A stretch of DNA of 64,000 bases from Granulibacter bethesdensis (GTDB lineage Bacteria > Pseudomonadota > Alphaproteobacteria > Acetobacterales > Acetobacteraceae), in the NCBI RefSeq assembly GCF_001889525.1, contig NZ_CP018192.1:1809493-1873492 (forward strand), in the 5' to 3' direction. Every line of letters begins with the position of its first letter. Position 1 is the stretch's first letter. A program made the translations under genes and the position numbers. Positions 1 through 10,273 of this stretch are shown here, in pieces. The notes under the pieces are model-generated. The model was not told the DNA's origin and searched no databases. It saw only the letters and a list, made by a program, of their open reading frames with translations.

Positions 1-1970
1 GAGGCTCCGTCTCCCTGCCTTACCAGGAAACGGCGTCCAGCCATACCATCATTGGCAAAATTAAATGCGTAGCTCGTACCACCACTCGTGACGACCTTTA
101 TGACACCAGACTGACTTGTCTGATCAATGTAGGTGCTGCTGTTATATGTGACACTGTCAAGGTCGATTGAATCATCACCCTGAAATCCACTGATTACCAC
201 ATTGGAAAGAATTGAATTCTGGCCCAGAAGAGCCAGGGTACCACTACCAGTCCCGGTGAAAGAAAGTGATCCGCTGAGTACACCACCTGAATTGACAAGG
301 ATCGTCCCTTCGCCGTCAATCGTGTTATTAATCGACAGACCGCCGTAACTAATCCCCTGGTATCCGCCCGAGGTCAGGGTCGTCCCGCTTGCAACGCCAC
401 CAGATAAAATGACTTGCAAACCACTGGAGCCAGAACCGACAACCCGGACATTATAGGCAATCCCGGCAACTCTCTGTTGACCACCCAAAAGATTGGTGCC
501 ACTCGCCACGCCAGCTGCCGCAACAACCTGTGTTCCACCACTGACCACACTGGCTTCCGCAACGCCGCCAGAACTGACGAATTGCCAGCCTCCACTACTT
601 ACTGTTGTGGATGTAGCGGTTCCCCCCAACACAAGAGTTTGAGAGCCGCCGCCGCTGATCTGCGTTCCGCTGACTATACCACCGGAAGTGACAGACTGTA
701 TTCCGCCAGAACCGATTTGTGTCCCATTTGCACTACCATGGACGAGAATACCCTGTGAGCCACCCGCACTGATCAGCGTGCCATTTGCGATGCCCCCGGA
801 GGAAACAAACTCCATGCCGCCAGAGCTGACCACAGTGCCGGAAGCAATACCGGCAACCGCCTCTACGCCTCCCGCGCCAAGAACGGTTCCAGTCGCACTG
901 CCGCCAGAAGACACAAACTGCTGACCGCCAGAAGCGAGGATCGTTCCCGTCGCCGTCGCGCCAGACGAAACCGTCTGCGACGCAGACACCTGAATGGAAG
1001 TGCCAGTCGTTGACGCACCGCTCAGCAGAACCTGACTACCACCGGAACTGAACACTGTTCCGCTGAAGATACTGCCTCCCAACACAAACTGCGTACCGTC
1101 CTGACTGACCACCGTGCTGATCGCACGGCCGCCAGACGAAACGAACTGCGAGCCACCAGAAGCGAGGATCGTTCCAGTCGCTGTCGCGCCAGACGAAACC
1201 GTCTGCGACGCAGCCACCTGAATGGAAGTCCCGGTCGTTGATGCACCGCTCAGCAGAACCTGACTACCACCGGAACTGAACACTGTTCCACTGACGATAC
1301 CACCGCCAGACACAAACTGCATGCCGCCAGAAAGAAGCGTCGTACCGCTCGCGACACCGCCAGACAAAATATACTCAAAGCCGCCCTGACTAACCGTTGT
1401 GCCCCTCGCGATACCGCCAGTGGAAACAACCTCCCCGCCGCCCTGAAGAACCGTCGTGACGCTCGCGATACCGCCTGACGAAACAATCTGCTGACCGCCA
1501 TTACTGAGCTTCGTACCGCTCGCGATACCACCAGTGGAAACAATCTGCTGACCGCCACCTGTGACCGTCGAGTCGCTCGCAATACCGCCTGACGAAACAA
1601 GCTGCTGACCACCACCATTGACCGTCGTGCCGCTCGCGATACCGCCTGACGAAACAAACTCCCAGCTGTACATACCGAGCACTGTGCCACTAGCGATACC
1701 GGAAACATCCTGGACGTCGCCCGCGCTAACAACGGTTCCAGTTGCAGTGCCGCCAGGCAGGATGAGCTGTGTGGAGGGGTATGATCCCCGAGCGAGTGTC
1801 GTCGATACAGCAGAACCACCACTGGAAACAGTGATATAGACGAGATAGCCCTGTGCATTAGCCACAGTATTACTGACAGTCCCCAGAACATCCAGCCTCG
1901 CACTGCCAGCGCTTCCATTCAAATTCAGCCCGGTGGAAGTAACACCCGCAGCAACAGTAATGTCAGCCAT
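1..1970 (-). CDS. AIDA-type repeat surface protein, N-terminal part (runs off the left edge)
   Basis: An open minus-strand frame runs without a stop from an ATG at 1970 to the window edge, giving at least 656 residues. An AAGGA ribosome site lies about 7 bases before the ATG. After about 100 residues the protein becomes a long series of roughly 19-residue repeats of the form VSSGGxAxGTxVxxGGxQ, typical of AIDA/autotransporter passenger strand-loop-strand repeats that fold as a beta solenoid. A larger block (SGGSQVLLSGASTTGTSIQ and what follows) occurs twice, so the repeat grew by block duplication. The last visible part changes to a non-repetitive beta-rich segment. No signal peptide is seen: the N-terminus is MADITVAAGVTSTGLNLNG. 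By analogy with 49362-51533 a Hint domain may follow outside the window, but this cannot be seen. The family call is firm; the function as an adhesin is inferred. Confidence 0.8.
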   Translation of the reverse strand, partial: MADITVAAGVTSTGLNLNGSAGSARLDVLGTVSNTVANAQGYLVYITVSSGGSAVSTTLARGSYPSTQLILPGGTATGTVVSAGDVQDVSGIASGTVLGMYSWEFVSSGGIASGTTVNGGGQQLVSSGGIASDSTVTGGGQQIVSTGGIASGTKLSNGGQQIVSSGGIASVTTVLQGGGEVVSTGGIARGTTVSQGGFEYILSGGVASGTTLLSGGMQFVSGGGIVSGTVFSSGGSQVLLSGASTTGTSIQVAASQTVSSGATATGTILASGGSQFVSSGGRAISTVVSQDGTQFVLGGSIFSGTVFSSGGSQVLLSGASTTGTSIQVSASQTVSSGATATGTILASGGQQFVSSGGSATGTVLGAGGVEAVAGIASGTVVSSGGMEFVSSGGIANGTLISAGGSQGILVHGSANGTQIGSGGIQSVTSGGIVSGTQISGGGSQTLVLGGTATSTTVSSGGWQFVSSGGVAEASVVSGGTQVVAAAGVASGTNLLGGQQRVAGIAYNVRVVGSGSSGLQVILSGGVASGTTLTSGGYQGISYGGLSINNTIDGEGTILVNSGGVLSGSLSFTGTGSGTLALLGQNSILSNVVISGFQGDDSIDLDSVTYNSSTYIDQTSQSGVIKVVTSGGTSYAFNFANDGMAGRRFLVRQGDGA

Positions 1971-2340
1971 TGGAAATCCTTGATTTAGAATAAAAACCGT
2001 CGACACAGACTGAAGTCTTTGGAAACCTTATGGACTCATGTGATCCCCAAAATCTTACATATTTTGTAACATTTTTAATGTTATGGAACACGAGAATCTC
2101 GAAACTGCTATTTCATTCCAGGAAAATAGACTTATTCGTTAATTTTGGCCAGTTTTTTTCAATTTCAGATAACTTATAATAAAAAATATTAATTTATATC
2201 TGAAATGCACTGTCTATCAGATCGATTGGCGCACAATTACGCTCTTCATGTCTCGATTATGGGGGAGAACATGCGCAAGGTGACAGTTTCTATCCCGGGC
2301 AGAGCCACGGACGCATGCCCCGGCAAGCCGTCAAAACAAT
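1971..2340. other. AT-rich intergenic region upstream of the AIDA-type gene
   Basis: No gene is seen here. The stretch is much richer in A and T than its surroundings and should hold the promoter of the minus-strand repeat protein. It contains small inverted repeats, including AACATT-TTT-AATGTT near 2069-2083 and the longer one annotated at 2162-2206. The AT-richness resembles the upstream regions of the other surface-protein genes in the window. Confidence 0.5.
2162..2206. repeat. Inverted repeat, 10-bp arms
   Basis: ATTTCAGATA at 2162-2171 is matched by its exact reverse complement TATCTGAAAT at 2197-2206, separated by 25 AT-rich bases. It lies about 190 bp upstream of the AIDA-type gene start. 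It could be a regulator site or an mRNA hairpin; no known operator is recognised. Confidence 0.45.
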
Positions 2341-2370
2341 AAAAACCCCGCCGAAAATCGACAGGGTTTT
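2341..2370 (-). terminator. Rho-independent terminator after betA
   Basis: On the minus strand AAAACCC pairs with GGGTTTT around a short loop and is followed by a T-rich run. It sits 110 bases past the betA stop and would end the bet operon transcript. Confidence 0.6.
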
Positions 2371-2479
2371 ATCTTAAATTATCCAAGGAGGTTGGGTATT
2401 TCCAACGCCCCTTTCTGTATTGGCGATTGCTCCGGTCAGCACCTCATCCAAACTGGCTCCGGCTGAGCAGGATATTCGG

Positions 2480-4207
2480 TCAGGAGACGTTTACATCACG
2501 CCCAAATGCTCTCCGCGCACATGTTCCCCGTACGGGCGCACCATCTGCACGGTAATATGGTGCGTCGGAAGGCGGAAGGGACGCACGGCCACGGATGCGG
2601 TCGGCGATTTTTTCCGCCATCATAATCGTCGGGGCATTCAGGTTGCCGGTCGTGATCAGCGGCATGATCGAGGCATCCACCACTCGTAGCCCCTCCAGCC
2701 CATGCACGCGGCCCTCCGCATCCACCACCGCCGCATCATCCGTGCCCATCGCGCAGGAGCAGGACGGATGATACGCCGTCTCCGCATGACTGCGCACGAA
2801 GGCGTCCAGATCGGCATCGCTCGTCAACTCCATACCCGGGCTGAGTTCGCGACCACGATATTGATCCAGCGCAGGCTGGGCCATGATCTCCCGCGTGATG
2901 CGGATGGCAGCGCGGAATTCGCGCCAGTCCTGCTCATGCGACATGTAGTTGAACAGGATGCTCGGATAGACTTCCGGATCGCGCGATACGATCTGCACAC
3001 GGCCGCGGCTGGGCGAGCGCATTGAGCCGACATGAGCCTGAAACCCGTGCATCTGCACCGCATTGGTGCCGTTATAGCTGATCGCGACCGGCAGAAAGTG
3101 ATACTGGATGTTCGGCCACGCGAAATCATCATGCGAGCGGATGAAGCCGCCTGCCTCGAAATGATTGCTTGCACCGAGGCCCTTGCCGAGAAACATCCAC
3201 TCCGCGCCGATCTTCGGCTGATTCCACCACAGCAGCGCAGGGTAAAGTGAGACAGGCTCCAGACATTCATACTGCATGTACATCTCCAGATGATCCTGAA
3301 GATTGCTGCCGACACCTTCCATAATCTGCACCGGTGCAATATCGAGCGCCTTCAGCACGGAAGCCGGACCAACACCCGAGCGTTGCAAAATCGCCGGGGA
3401 GGCAATTGCCCCGCCACACAGCAGAACCTCCTGCCTTGCATAAGCGATTTTGCTTTCTCCGCCATGAAGGAACGCAACCCCGATGGCGCGCTTGCCCGCG
3501 AACAGGATGCGGTCGGTCAGGGCATGGGTCAGGATGGTCAGGTTCTTCCGCTTCCGCGCCTGATCCAGATAACCCCGCGCTGTGGAGGCACGGCGGCCCT
3601 GTTTCGTGACCGTGCGATCCATCGGTCCGAAACCTTCCTGCTGATAGCCGTTCAGGTCATCAGTGCGCGGATAGCCCGCCTGCACGCCGGCTTCCACCAT
3701 TGCCTCGAACAGCGGGTTGGCACCGCCGCCCGGTCTGCCGAGCTTCGATGTGGTGACGGATACCGGGCCATCACCGCCATGATAGTCATTGGGGCCGATA
3801 TCCCGCGTCTCGGCCTTGCGGAAATAGGGCAGGCAATGGGCGTAGCTCCATTCCTCCAGCCCGTCCCGTTCCGCCCAACCATCGTAATCCATCGCGTTGC
3901 CGCGAATATAGCACATGCCGTTGATCAGTGAGGAACCACCCAGTCCCTTGCCACGCCCGCATTCCATGCGGCGATTGTTCATGAACGGCTCCGGCTCCGT
4001 CTCGAACGCCCAGTTATAGCGGCGCCCCTGCAGCGGATAGGCCAGCGCCGCCGGCATCTGGGTACGGAAGTCGAAGCGGTAATCAGGGCCGCCTGCCTCC
4101 AGCAGCAGAACGCGCGTTCCGGCATCCTCGGTCAGGCGGGTGGCCAGCACATTGCCAGCCGAGCCTGCGCCGATCACGATGTAATCGTATTCCTGCAAAT
4201 TGCTCAT
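2480..4207 (-). CDS. betA: Choline dehydrogenase
   Basis: This is a 575-residue FAD-dependent GMC oxidoreductase that oxidises choline to betaine aldehyde, the first step of glycine betaine synthesis. The N-terminal dinucleotide-binding motif is [13 protein letters not shown] (residues about 10-22). A GMC signature lies at [15 protein letters not shown], and the C-terminal active-site region contains HPSCSCAMG followed by VVDASIMP. Length and sequence fit BetA. It lies 17 bases after betB on the same strand and is followed by a terminator, so it closes a betI-betB-betA unit. The last residues ([11 protein letters not shown]) look slightly extended compared with typical BetA. The enzyme normally acts at the cytoplasmic membrane and passes electrons to the respiratory chain (family knowledge). 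Confidence 0.95.
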   Translation of the reverse strand: MSNLQEYDYIVIGAGSAGNVLATRLTEDAGTRVLLLEAGGPDYRFDFRTQMPAALAYPLQGRRYNWAFETEPEPFMNNRRMECGRGKGLGGSSLINGMCYIRGNAMDYDGWAERDGLEEWSYAHCLPYFRKAETRDIGPNDYHGGDGPVSVTTSKLGRPGGGANPLFEAMVEAGVQAGYPRTDDLNGYQQEGFGPMDRTVTKQGRRASTARGYLDQARKRKNLTILTHALTDRILFAGKRAIGVAFLHGGESKIAYARQEVLLCGGAIASPAILQRSGVGPASVLKALDIAPVQIMEGVGSNLQDHLEMYMQYECLEPVSLYPALLWWNQPKIGAEWMFLGKGLGASNHFEAGGFIRSHDDFAWPNIQYHFLPVAISYNGTNAVQMHGFQAHVGSMRSPSRGRVQIVSRDPEVYPSILFNYMSHEQDWREFRAAIRITREIMAQPALDQYRGRELSPGMELTSDADLDAFVRSHAETAYHPSCSCAMGTDDAAVVDAEGRVHGLEGLRVVDASIMPLITTGNLNAPTIMMAEKIADRIRGRASLPPSDAPYYRADGAPVRGTCARRAFGRDVNVS

Positions 4208-4224
4208 CGCGCTGTCCCTCCCCC

Positions 4225-5742
4225 TCAGAAGACCGACTGGAAACCACCGAGTTCGATCAGCACCGATTTGATGCGGGTATAATGGCCCAGCGTCACCAGA
4301 CCGTTCTCTCGCCCGACACCGGACTGTTTATAGCCGCCGACCGGCATCTCGGCCGGGGAGCCGCCCCAGGTGTTGATCCAGCAAATGCCCGCCTCCAGCC
4401 GGTGAATGACGCGATGCGCCCGGCTGAGGGATTCCGTCACCACTCCGGCCGCCAGACCGTATTCGGTGGCATTGGCGCGGGTGATCACCTCCTCCTCATC
4501 GCGGAAAGACAGCAGGCTCAGCACCGGGCCGAAAATCTCCTCACGCACGATGGCCATGTCGTCCCGGCAATCTCCGAACACGGTGGGTAATACGTAGGCC
4601 CCGCGGGAGAATTCAGCCTCCTGCGGCGCTCCTCCCCCCGCCAGCAGGGTTGCGCCCTCTGCCACACCACGCGCAATGCAGGACAGCACCTTGTCACGAT
4701 GCTGGAAGCTCGCCAGCGGGCCGAACACCGTCGCCGGGTCTTCCGGATGGCCCAGACGGATCTTTGCAACGCGTGCCAGCAGCTTCTCCCGGAAGGCGGG
4801 CAACACGCTCTCCTGCACGAAAACGCGGGTGCCGTTGGTGCAGACCTGACCGGAAGAATAGAAATTCGCCATCACCGCAATATCGGCGGCCCGGTCCAGA
4901 TCGGCATCCTCGAACACCAGCAGCGGGGATTTGCCGCCCAGCTCCATCGTCACTTCCTTGAGCGAAGACGATCCGGCCAGCGCCATGACCTTCTTTCCGG
5001 TCTCCACCCCGCCCGTGAAGGAGATTTTCTCGATCACCGGATGCGCCGTCAGCATCGCCCCGACATCGCCGCAACCCTGCACCACGTTGAACACGCCATC
5101 CGGCAGCCCGGCCTCGGTATAGATTTTCGCCAGTTCGATCACCGTCAGCGGCGTGACCTCGCTGGGCTTGAAGATCATCGCATTGCCCGCCGCCAGGGCC
5201 GGAGCCGATTTCCACAGCGCGATCTGCACCGGGTAATTCCATGCACCAATCCCGGCCACCACGCCCAGCGGCTCCCGCCTTGTGTAAGCAAATTGGGTCG
5301 CATTGAGCGGTATCTGCTCACCCTCGATCGCCTGTGCCAGCCCGGCGTAATATTCCAGCACATCCGCACCGGTCACGATGTCCACCGTGCTGGTTTCGCT
5401 GAATGGCTTGCCGGTATCTTTCGTTTCCAGCCGTGCGAGCACGTCGTTGCGCGCACGCAGAATATCGACCGCCCGACGTAGAATGCGCCCACGCTCAATC
5501 CCCGTCATGGCCGCCCAGATGCGCTGCCCTTCCTGCGCACTGGCCACGGCGCGGGCAATCTCAGCTTCACTGGCAGCAGCGATGTGCGCCAGGACGCTGC
5601 CATCTGCCGGATTGACCGAGGTAAAAACCTCCCCCGTACCAGCCTCAACCTGGCCATGAATATACAATCCCGGCATCAGGGAATCGGGAACATGAGCTTC
5701 CTGTAACGCAACCGGAGATGTGGGAGGAGAGGGAATGGTCAT
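4225..5742 (-). CDS. betB: Betaine aldehyde dehydrogenase
   Basis: This is a 505-residue NAD(P)-dependent aldehyde dehydrogenase that turns betaine aldehyde into glycine betaine, an osmoprotectant. The visible motifs are [15 protein letters not shown], the catalytic-glutamate segment [10 protein letters not shown] and the catalytic-cysteine segment [10 protein letters not shown]. The protein has about 15 extra N-terminal residues before the usual start of the family. It is followed after 17 bases by betA. A BetI-type operator lies 70-90 bases before the start codon, so choline-dependent derepression is expected. Confidence 0.95.
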   Translation of the reverse strand: MTIPSPPTSPVALQEAHVPDSLMPGLYIHGQVEAGTGEVFTSVNPADGSVLAHIAAASEAEIARAVASAQEGQRIWAAMTGIERGRILRRAVDILRARNDVLARLETKDTGKPFSETSTVDIVTGADVLEYYAGLAQAIEGEQIPLNATQFAYTRREPLGVVAGIGAWNYPVQIALWKSAPALAAGNAMIFKPSEVTPLTVIELAKIYTEAGLPDGVFNVVQGCGDVGAMLTAHPVIEKISFTGGVETGKKVMALAGSSSLKEVTMELGGKSPLLVFEDADLDRAADIAVMANFYSSGQVCTNGTRVFVQESVLPAFREKLLARVAKIRLGHPEDPATVFGPLASFQHRDKVLSCIARGVAEGATLLAGGGAPQEAEFSRGAYVLPTVFGDCRDDMAIVREEIFGPVLSLLSFRDEEEVITRANATEYGLAAGVVTESLSRAHRVIHRLEAGICWINTWGGSPAEMPVGGYKQSGVGRENGLVTLGHYTRIKSVLIELGGFQSVF

Positions 5743-5811
5743 GATCGGGATGTCCTTGCATGCGCCTCAGCCGGGGTTGAAGCTTTGATTCTACAAGACT
5801 ATTTACTTTAA

Positions 5812-5829
5812 ATTGAACGACCATTCAAT
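5812..5829. promoter_or_regulatory. BetI operator
   Basis: ATTGAACGACCATTCAAT is an inverted repeat with 6-bp arms. Read on the minus strand (ATTGAATGGTCGTTCAAT) it closely resembles the BetI site known from enterobacterial bet promoters. It lies 70 bases upstream of the betB ATG, where a repressor would cover the betBA promoter. Confidence 0.7.
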
Positions 5830-6203
5830 AAAAAATACACTCTTCTTCCTGATCAAAAACTAAAAGTAGCTTTGATTTATTGGTTATGAAATTTTAAGTT
5901 GACATAGAGGCTTCCCACATGAAAAAAGCAGTCATCTGATCAAGAATTAACAAGAAATATAGTTAAGATCGGGTAGCTGAATTTGATCCTATACGTCTAT
6001 TACTAGTGCGTCTAATAATGACTCCGGATTAATCACAGTTAAAATACTATTGCTACGTTAATGACTATAACGGGCGCATGGTGTGTCGGCATCTGAAGGC
6101 TGCTTAGGCATTCAGTTAGGTGTTAAGCCCAAGATTATGGGTGCGACACACCATACTCTGTTTACATTGCGCAGTTGTATGCTGATATTCCATACATAGT
6201 TTG
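5830..6203. other. Non-coding gap between betI and betB
   Basis: No open frame of note is present. The region is AT-rich compared with the neighbouring genes and contains the inverted-repeat element at 6078-6154. It could contain the betB promoter and debris from an old insertion. Confidence 0.4.
6078..6154. repeat. 77-bp element with perfect 11-bp terminal inverted repeats
   Basis: ATGGTGTGTCG at 6078-6088 is the exact reverse complement of CGACACACCAT at 6144-6154, with 55 bases between. The shape is that of a very small MITE or an insertion-sequence remnant. No clear target-site duplication is visible on the flanks. It may instead be a structured RNA hairpin. Confidence 0.45.
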
Positions 6204-6788
6204 TCACAAACAGGTGCTAAGCTTTCGATCTATATAATCAAAAGCCACCTGAATATTTTCCTCATTAACTTTTCCGGCAAGAGTGGCCCGCAGCCATAAT
6301 CCGTCAATCAGCGCCGCCAGCCCCAGGGCGGAATGATGCGCCTGCTCCATCGTCTGCACACGCAGAAACTGGGTACGCAACAAACGATGGAGATACCATG
6401 CATTGATCTGCTGCAATCGCCGCAAATGCGGCTGATGCATGGAGGATGACCAGAAAGCCAGCCATGCCTTGGCCGCGGCGGTACTGGTCTGTGTGCCATC
6501 AAAATTACCCTCGACAATGGCACGCAGCAGGGTACGCGGCGTATCATCCACCGCCGCTTTTCGTCTGGCCCGCATGGCGGCGAACAGATCCGCCAGAATC
6601 TGGCGCATCGCCGCCTCCAGCAAGGCTTCCTTGTCCTGAAAATAATGGGCGATGATCCCGGTCGAAACCCCTGCGATCCGGGCTATCCTGGCCACCGTCG
6701 TATCACTCAGCCCCACTTCGTCAATCGATTGCAGCGTGGCACGGATCAGCTGGGCGCGACGGATTGGTTGCATGCCCACTTTAGGCAT
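6204..6788 (-). CDS. betI: TetR-family repressor of the bet genes
   Basis: This 194-residue protein has an N-terminal TetR helix-turn-helix (residues about 10-55, with DTTVARIARIAGVSTGIIAH and YFQDKEALLEAAM) and a C-terminal ligand-binding half, matching BetI. BetI represses choline-to-betaine genes and is released by choline. Its own start has a GGAGAGGGA ribosome site. It lies 42 bases after ffh, so it may be co-transcribed with that housekeeping gene, while betB and betA are 460 bp downstream behind the operator at 5812-5829. Confidence 0.88.
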   Translation of the reverse strand: MPKVGMQPIRRAQLIRATLQSIDEVGLSDTTVARIARIAGVSTGIIAHYFQDKEALLEAAMRQILADLFAAMRARRKAAVDDTPRTLLRAIVEGNFDGTQTSTAAAKAWLAFWSSSMHQPHLRRLQQINAWYLHRLLRTQFLRVQTMEQAHHSALGLAALIDGLWLRATLAGKVNEENIQVAFDYIDRKLSTCL

Positions 6789-6830
6789 TATGTCCCTCTC
6801 CTGCTGCTCCCGCGCCTGCCAACCATCCCA

Positions 6831-8198
6831 TCACTGCGGGCGGTGTCGCTGGGCCATCAGCGCCTGCATGCCGTTGCGCATCAATCCTTTCTGACCCAGC
6901 TTGCTGAACTGCTTCATCATCTGACTCATATCATCGAACTGCTTCAGCAGACGGTTAACATCCTGCACCTGCACGCCAGCCCCGGCGGCAATGCGTTTTT
7001 TGCGGCTGGCTTTGATGATGTCCGGGTTACGGCGCTCCTTCACCGTCATGGAGCTGATGATCGCTGCCTGACGCTTCAGGATCGACGTATCGATATTGGC
7101 GTTCTCAATCTGCTGTTTGAATTTTCCCAGACCAGGCAACATACCCATGATGGAGGATAAACTACCCATCCGGGAAATCTGTTTCAGCTGCTTGGCGTAA
7201 TCTTCCAGCGTGAAGCGCCCTTTGAGCATCTTCATCGCCATTTCCTCGGCCTCGGCCTCGTCGATGGTCTCGGCAGCCTTTTCGACCAATCCGGCTACGT
7301 CGCCCAGGCCCAGAATACGGCCGGCCACACGTTCCGGATGGAAATCCTCCAGTGCATCCAGCTTCTCGCCAGAGCCGGTTAGCTTGATAGGTGCGCCGGT
7401 CACCGCCCGCATGGACAGTGCGGCACCGCCGCGCGCATCGCCATCCATCCGCGTCATGACGATACCGGTTACGCCCACCGCCTCATTGAAGGCACGGGCC
7501 GTGTTCACCGCGTCCTGCCCGGTCATGGCATCGACCACCAGCAGGGTTTCCGAAGGGTTGGTCTCAGCGCGGATCGCCTTGACCTCCTCCATCAGCTCCT
7601 CATCGATGGCGAGACGGCCGGCAGTGTCGAGGATCACGATGTCATAGACCTCGCGCCGTCCTGTCTCCATGGCACGGCGGGCGATCTCCACCGGGGTCTG
7701 GCCCTGAATGATCGGCAGGGAGGCAACCCCTGCCTGCTCCGCAAGCTGCTGCAGCTGAAGCTGGGCCGCCGGACGCTGGGTATCCAGGCTGGCCAGCAAC
7801 ACGCGCCGCCGTTCCTTTTTCGCCATACGCAGCGCCAGCTTGCCGCTGGTGGTGGTCTTGCCGGAACCTTGCAAACCCACCATCAGCACCGGCACGGGCG
7901 CCACCGCATTCAGGTTCAGCGGGACTGCCCCGGCACCACCCAGCTGTTCGATCAGCGCATCATGTACGATCTTCATCACCTGCTGACCGGGTGCCACGCT
8001 GTCGATGACTTCCGCGCCTGCCGCACGCTCCCTGACCGAGGCGATGAAGTCTTTCACCACCGGCAGTGCGACGTCGGCATCCAGCATGGCCAGCCGCACT
8101 TCGCGCAGTGCCTCCGCCACATCGGCCTCGTTCAGCGCGCCACGGCCACGCAGCTTGTCGAAAACGCCGGTGAGCTTGCCCGAAAGTGTGTCGAACAT
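6831..8198 (-). CDS. ffh: Signal recognition particle protein Ffh (SRP54)
   Basis: This is the 455-residue GTPase subunit of SRP, which binds signal sequences of nascent inner-membrane proteins together with 4.5S RNA. The order is N domain (1-90), G domain with GLQGSGKTTTSGKLA (P-loop), DTAGRL and TRMDGDARGG, then the methionine-rich M domain (from about 300, with MKMLKGRF, GMLPGL and a C-terminal run of MMKQFSKLGQKGLMRNGMQ). Length is normal for the family. No 4.5S RNA gene is seen next to it. It is followed by betI on the same strand. Confidence 0.97.
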   Translation of the reverse strand: MFDTLSGKLTGVFDKLRGRGALNEADVAEALREVRLAMLDADVALPVVKDFIASVRERAAGAEVIDSVAPGQQVMKIVHDALIEQLGGAGAVPLNLNAVAPVPVLMVGLQGSGKTTTSGKLALRMAKKERRRVLLASLDTQRPAAQLQLQQLAEQAGVASLPIIQGQTPVEIARRAMETGRREVYDIVILDTAGRLAIDEELMEEVKAIRAETNPSETLLVVDAMTGQDAVNTARAFNEAVGVTGIVMTRMDGDARGGAALSMRAVTGAPIKLTGSGEKLDALEDFHPERVAGRILGLGDVAGLVEKAAETIDEAEAEEMAMKMLKGRFTLEDYAKQLKQISRMGSLSSIMGMLPGLGKFKQQIENANIDTSILKRQAAIISSMTVKERRNPDIIKASRKKRIAAGAGVQVQDVNRLLKQFDDMSQMMKQFSKLGQKGLMRNGMQALMAQRHRPQ

Positions 8199-8475
8199 AA
8201 CGCAAACCCTTGATCCATCAGAAGGATGGGGTGTGCGGCCCGGGAAGGCAGAATGTCAAGCGCGTTCGCCCGCCTGCAACGATACAGACCGAACCCCGAG
8301 ACAAGTGCAACATCACCCCTGCAAAAATTTTCTACTTAAAATATTATACCGAGTATATATATCATTTGTCTGGTTTAAATGATTAAAAATCCAAAATATT
8401 CTATAAAATCAACTATCATTTTGCTTTCATAACTTTCTAATAAGCCATCATCCATTTTAAAAATTTAAACCTATC
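8199..8475. other. Divergent intergenic region between ffh and the Hint-protein gene
   Basis: The left part has normal GC and should carry the ffh promoter. From about 8320 to 8470 the sequence becomes strongly AT-rich, as it does before the other surface-protein genes in the window. No gene or clear terminator is seen. Confidence 0.4.
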
Positions 8476-10233
8476 GTGGCATGGATTGGAACTGATTTAT
8501 CCAATAACAATTGGAACACAGGCGATAACTGGCAAGGAGGCAGCCCTCCTTACTCTTATCAAAGTGCGGTGTTTCAGAATGGAGCCACCGCTTTCCTGTC
8601 GGGTAACCACAATATCGAAGATCTCTCGATCTCAGGGGCAGTGACGATCGCCTCTGACGGGCATACACTGCATAATGACAATGCCCGGCTGATACTGGCA
8701 GGCGGATCAGTGCTGGTGCTGGATAACGTCCATCTGGTCACTCAGACGACAATTATTTCCTCCGGTCAGGCCACCATCCGGCTTCAGGGTGCTCAACTGG
8801 AAATTGAATATGGCAGCTACATGCCGGCCACGCTGGATTTTCAGGATCGACACAATGCGGATGGCAGCGTTTCCGGCAGCACGGTGATGATCAATTCCGA
8901 AGGTGCGAAAGCCAATATGTTCGCGTCGATCACAAACCTGACCACTCGTGATGCCATCATCCTGACCAATGCACCGACCGGTGGCTCCCGGATCTATCTT
9001 CAGGCCAACGGGGATGGAAGCTACTCCCTGATAGAGCAAATGCCGGAATGGGGTGGACAGACCTCCATCCTGTGCAGACATGTGAGGCTCGCCACAGGGC
9101 TGACCGCCGGTGATTTCACCTCTCTCAACCAGAACGGAATACTGGAGCTGGTCTGCTTCCTGGGCGGCAGCATGATCAGCACCCCGGAAGGCGAAAAGCC
9201 GGTCGAAACCATCTACCCCGGCAACTCCATTCTCGCCCTCGAAAACGGCCAACCTGTTGCACGCAAGGTCATCTGGTCAGGCATTGCAACCGCACATGTG
9301 AATCAGGACCTGCCCGATGACCAGGCCGGATATCCGGTGCGGATCAGAAAAGACGCCATCAGCGATCAGGTGCCGTATAAGGATATGCTGATTACCCCCG
9401 ATCACTGCCTGTATCTGGAAGGTTACTTTATCCCCGCCCGTCTGCTGGTGAACGGAAGAACGATTTTTTATGATCGCTCTTTTACATCCTATCAATATTA
9501 TCATATCGAAACAGAGAAACATGCGGTCATCACCGCAGACGGGGTTCTGACAGAAACTTATCTGGATACCAGCAATCGCAGACAGTTCAGCCCTCTCGGC
9601 ACAGAGCAGACCAGCAGGAACGTCACCATGTTCGGAGGCCGGAAATCGAACTGGACCGAGGATGCCGCTGCAAAACTGGCCGTGACACCCGATCTCGTGG
9701 AGCCGGTGTTCCGCCGTATTGAGGCCCGCGCCAACGAATTTGCTCCGCCGGCCCGCCCCTCCACGACCACAGAGCGGCAGTTGCAGCTCAAGACACAAGA
9801 TGGCCAGATGCTCCGCCAGGTAAGGGAAATCAATGGCAGGGTCTGTTTATGGTTCCTGCCGGGGTGAATGCCGTGCGTATTCTCTCCAACGCCTCCCGTC
9901 CCTGTGACGTAACGGGGCCATTTCTGGATGATCGCCGCAACCTGGGTGTGTTGATCGGCGAGGCAGTCCTGTATGATTCAGGGATGACCCACACCCTGAA
10001 CGCCCATCTGGAGCACGAAGGGCTGGAGGGATGGCATAATCCCCCTCCCTATGAGGCCTCTACCGGGGCATGCTCCGGCCCGCTGGACCAACGGCAATGC
10101 GCTGCTGCCGCTTGGGAAACGTCAGGATGGGGCGATTGGTCTGTTGTCATTACAGGTGCTGGCCGGAGGCCCCTACATCATCGCAACACCGGCTGATGAA
10201 GACAGGCTAATCAATATTACCGGAACAGCCTGA
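8476..10233 (+). pseudogene. Hint(2)-domain surface protein, 3' end broken by two compensating frameshifts
   Basis: The first frame starts at a GTG (8476, product MAWIGTDLSNNNW) and ends at a TGA at 9865 after 463 residues. Its N-terminal 230 residues are beta-rich. A Hint(2) module follows: VCFLGGSMISTPEG carries the block-A cysteine and ITPDHCLYLEGYFIPARLLVNG the block-B histidine. Comparison with the protein at 49362-51533 shows the missing C-terminus continuing in another frame from about 9848 (MVPAGVNAVRILSNASRPCD) and returning to the first frame near 10070 (ARWTNGNALLPLG), ending at 10233. The changes fit one base lost in the T run near 9847 and one gained in the GGGG near 10068. The translated product is therefore truncated; a sequencing error is possible. 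There is no signal peptide. Confidence 0.75.
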
Positions 10234-10273
10234 CCACGCAGAGATCAGGACGGTCAGGAAGCGACCATACGCG

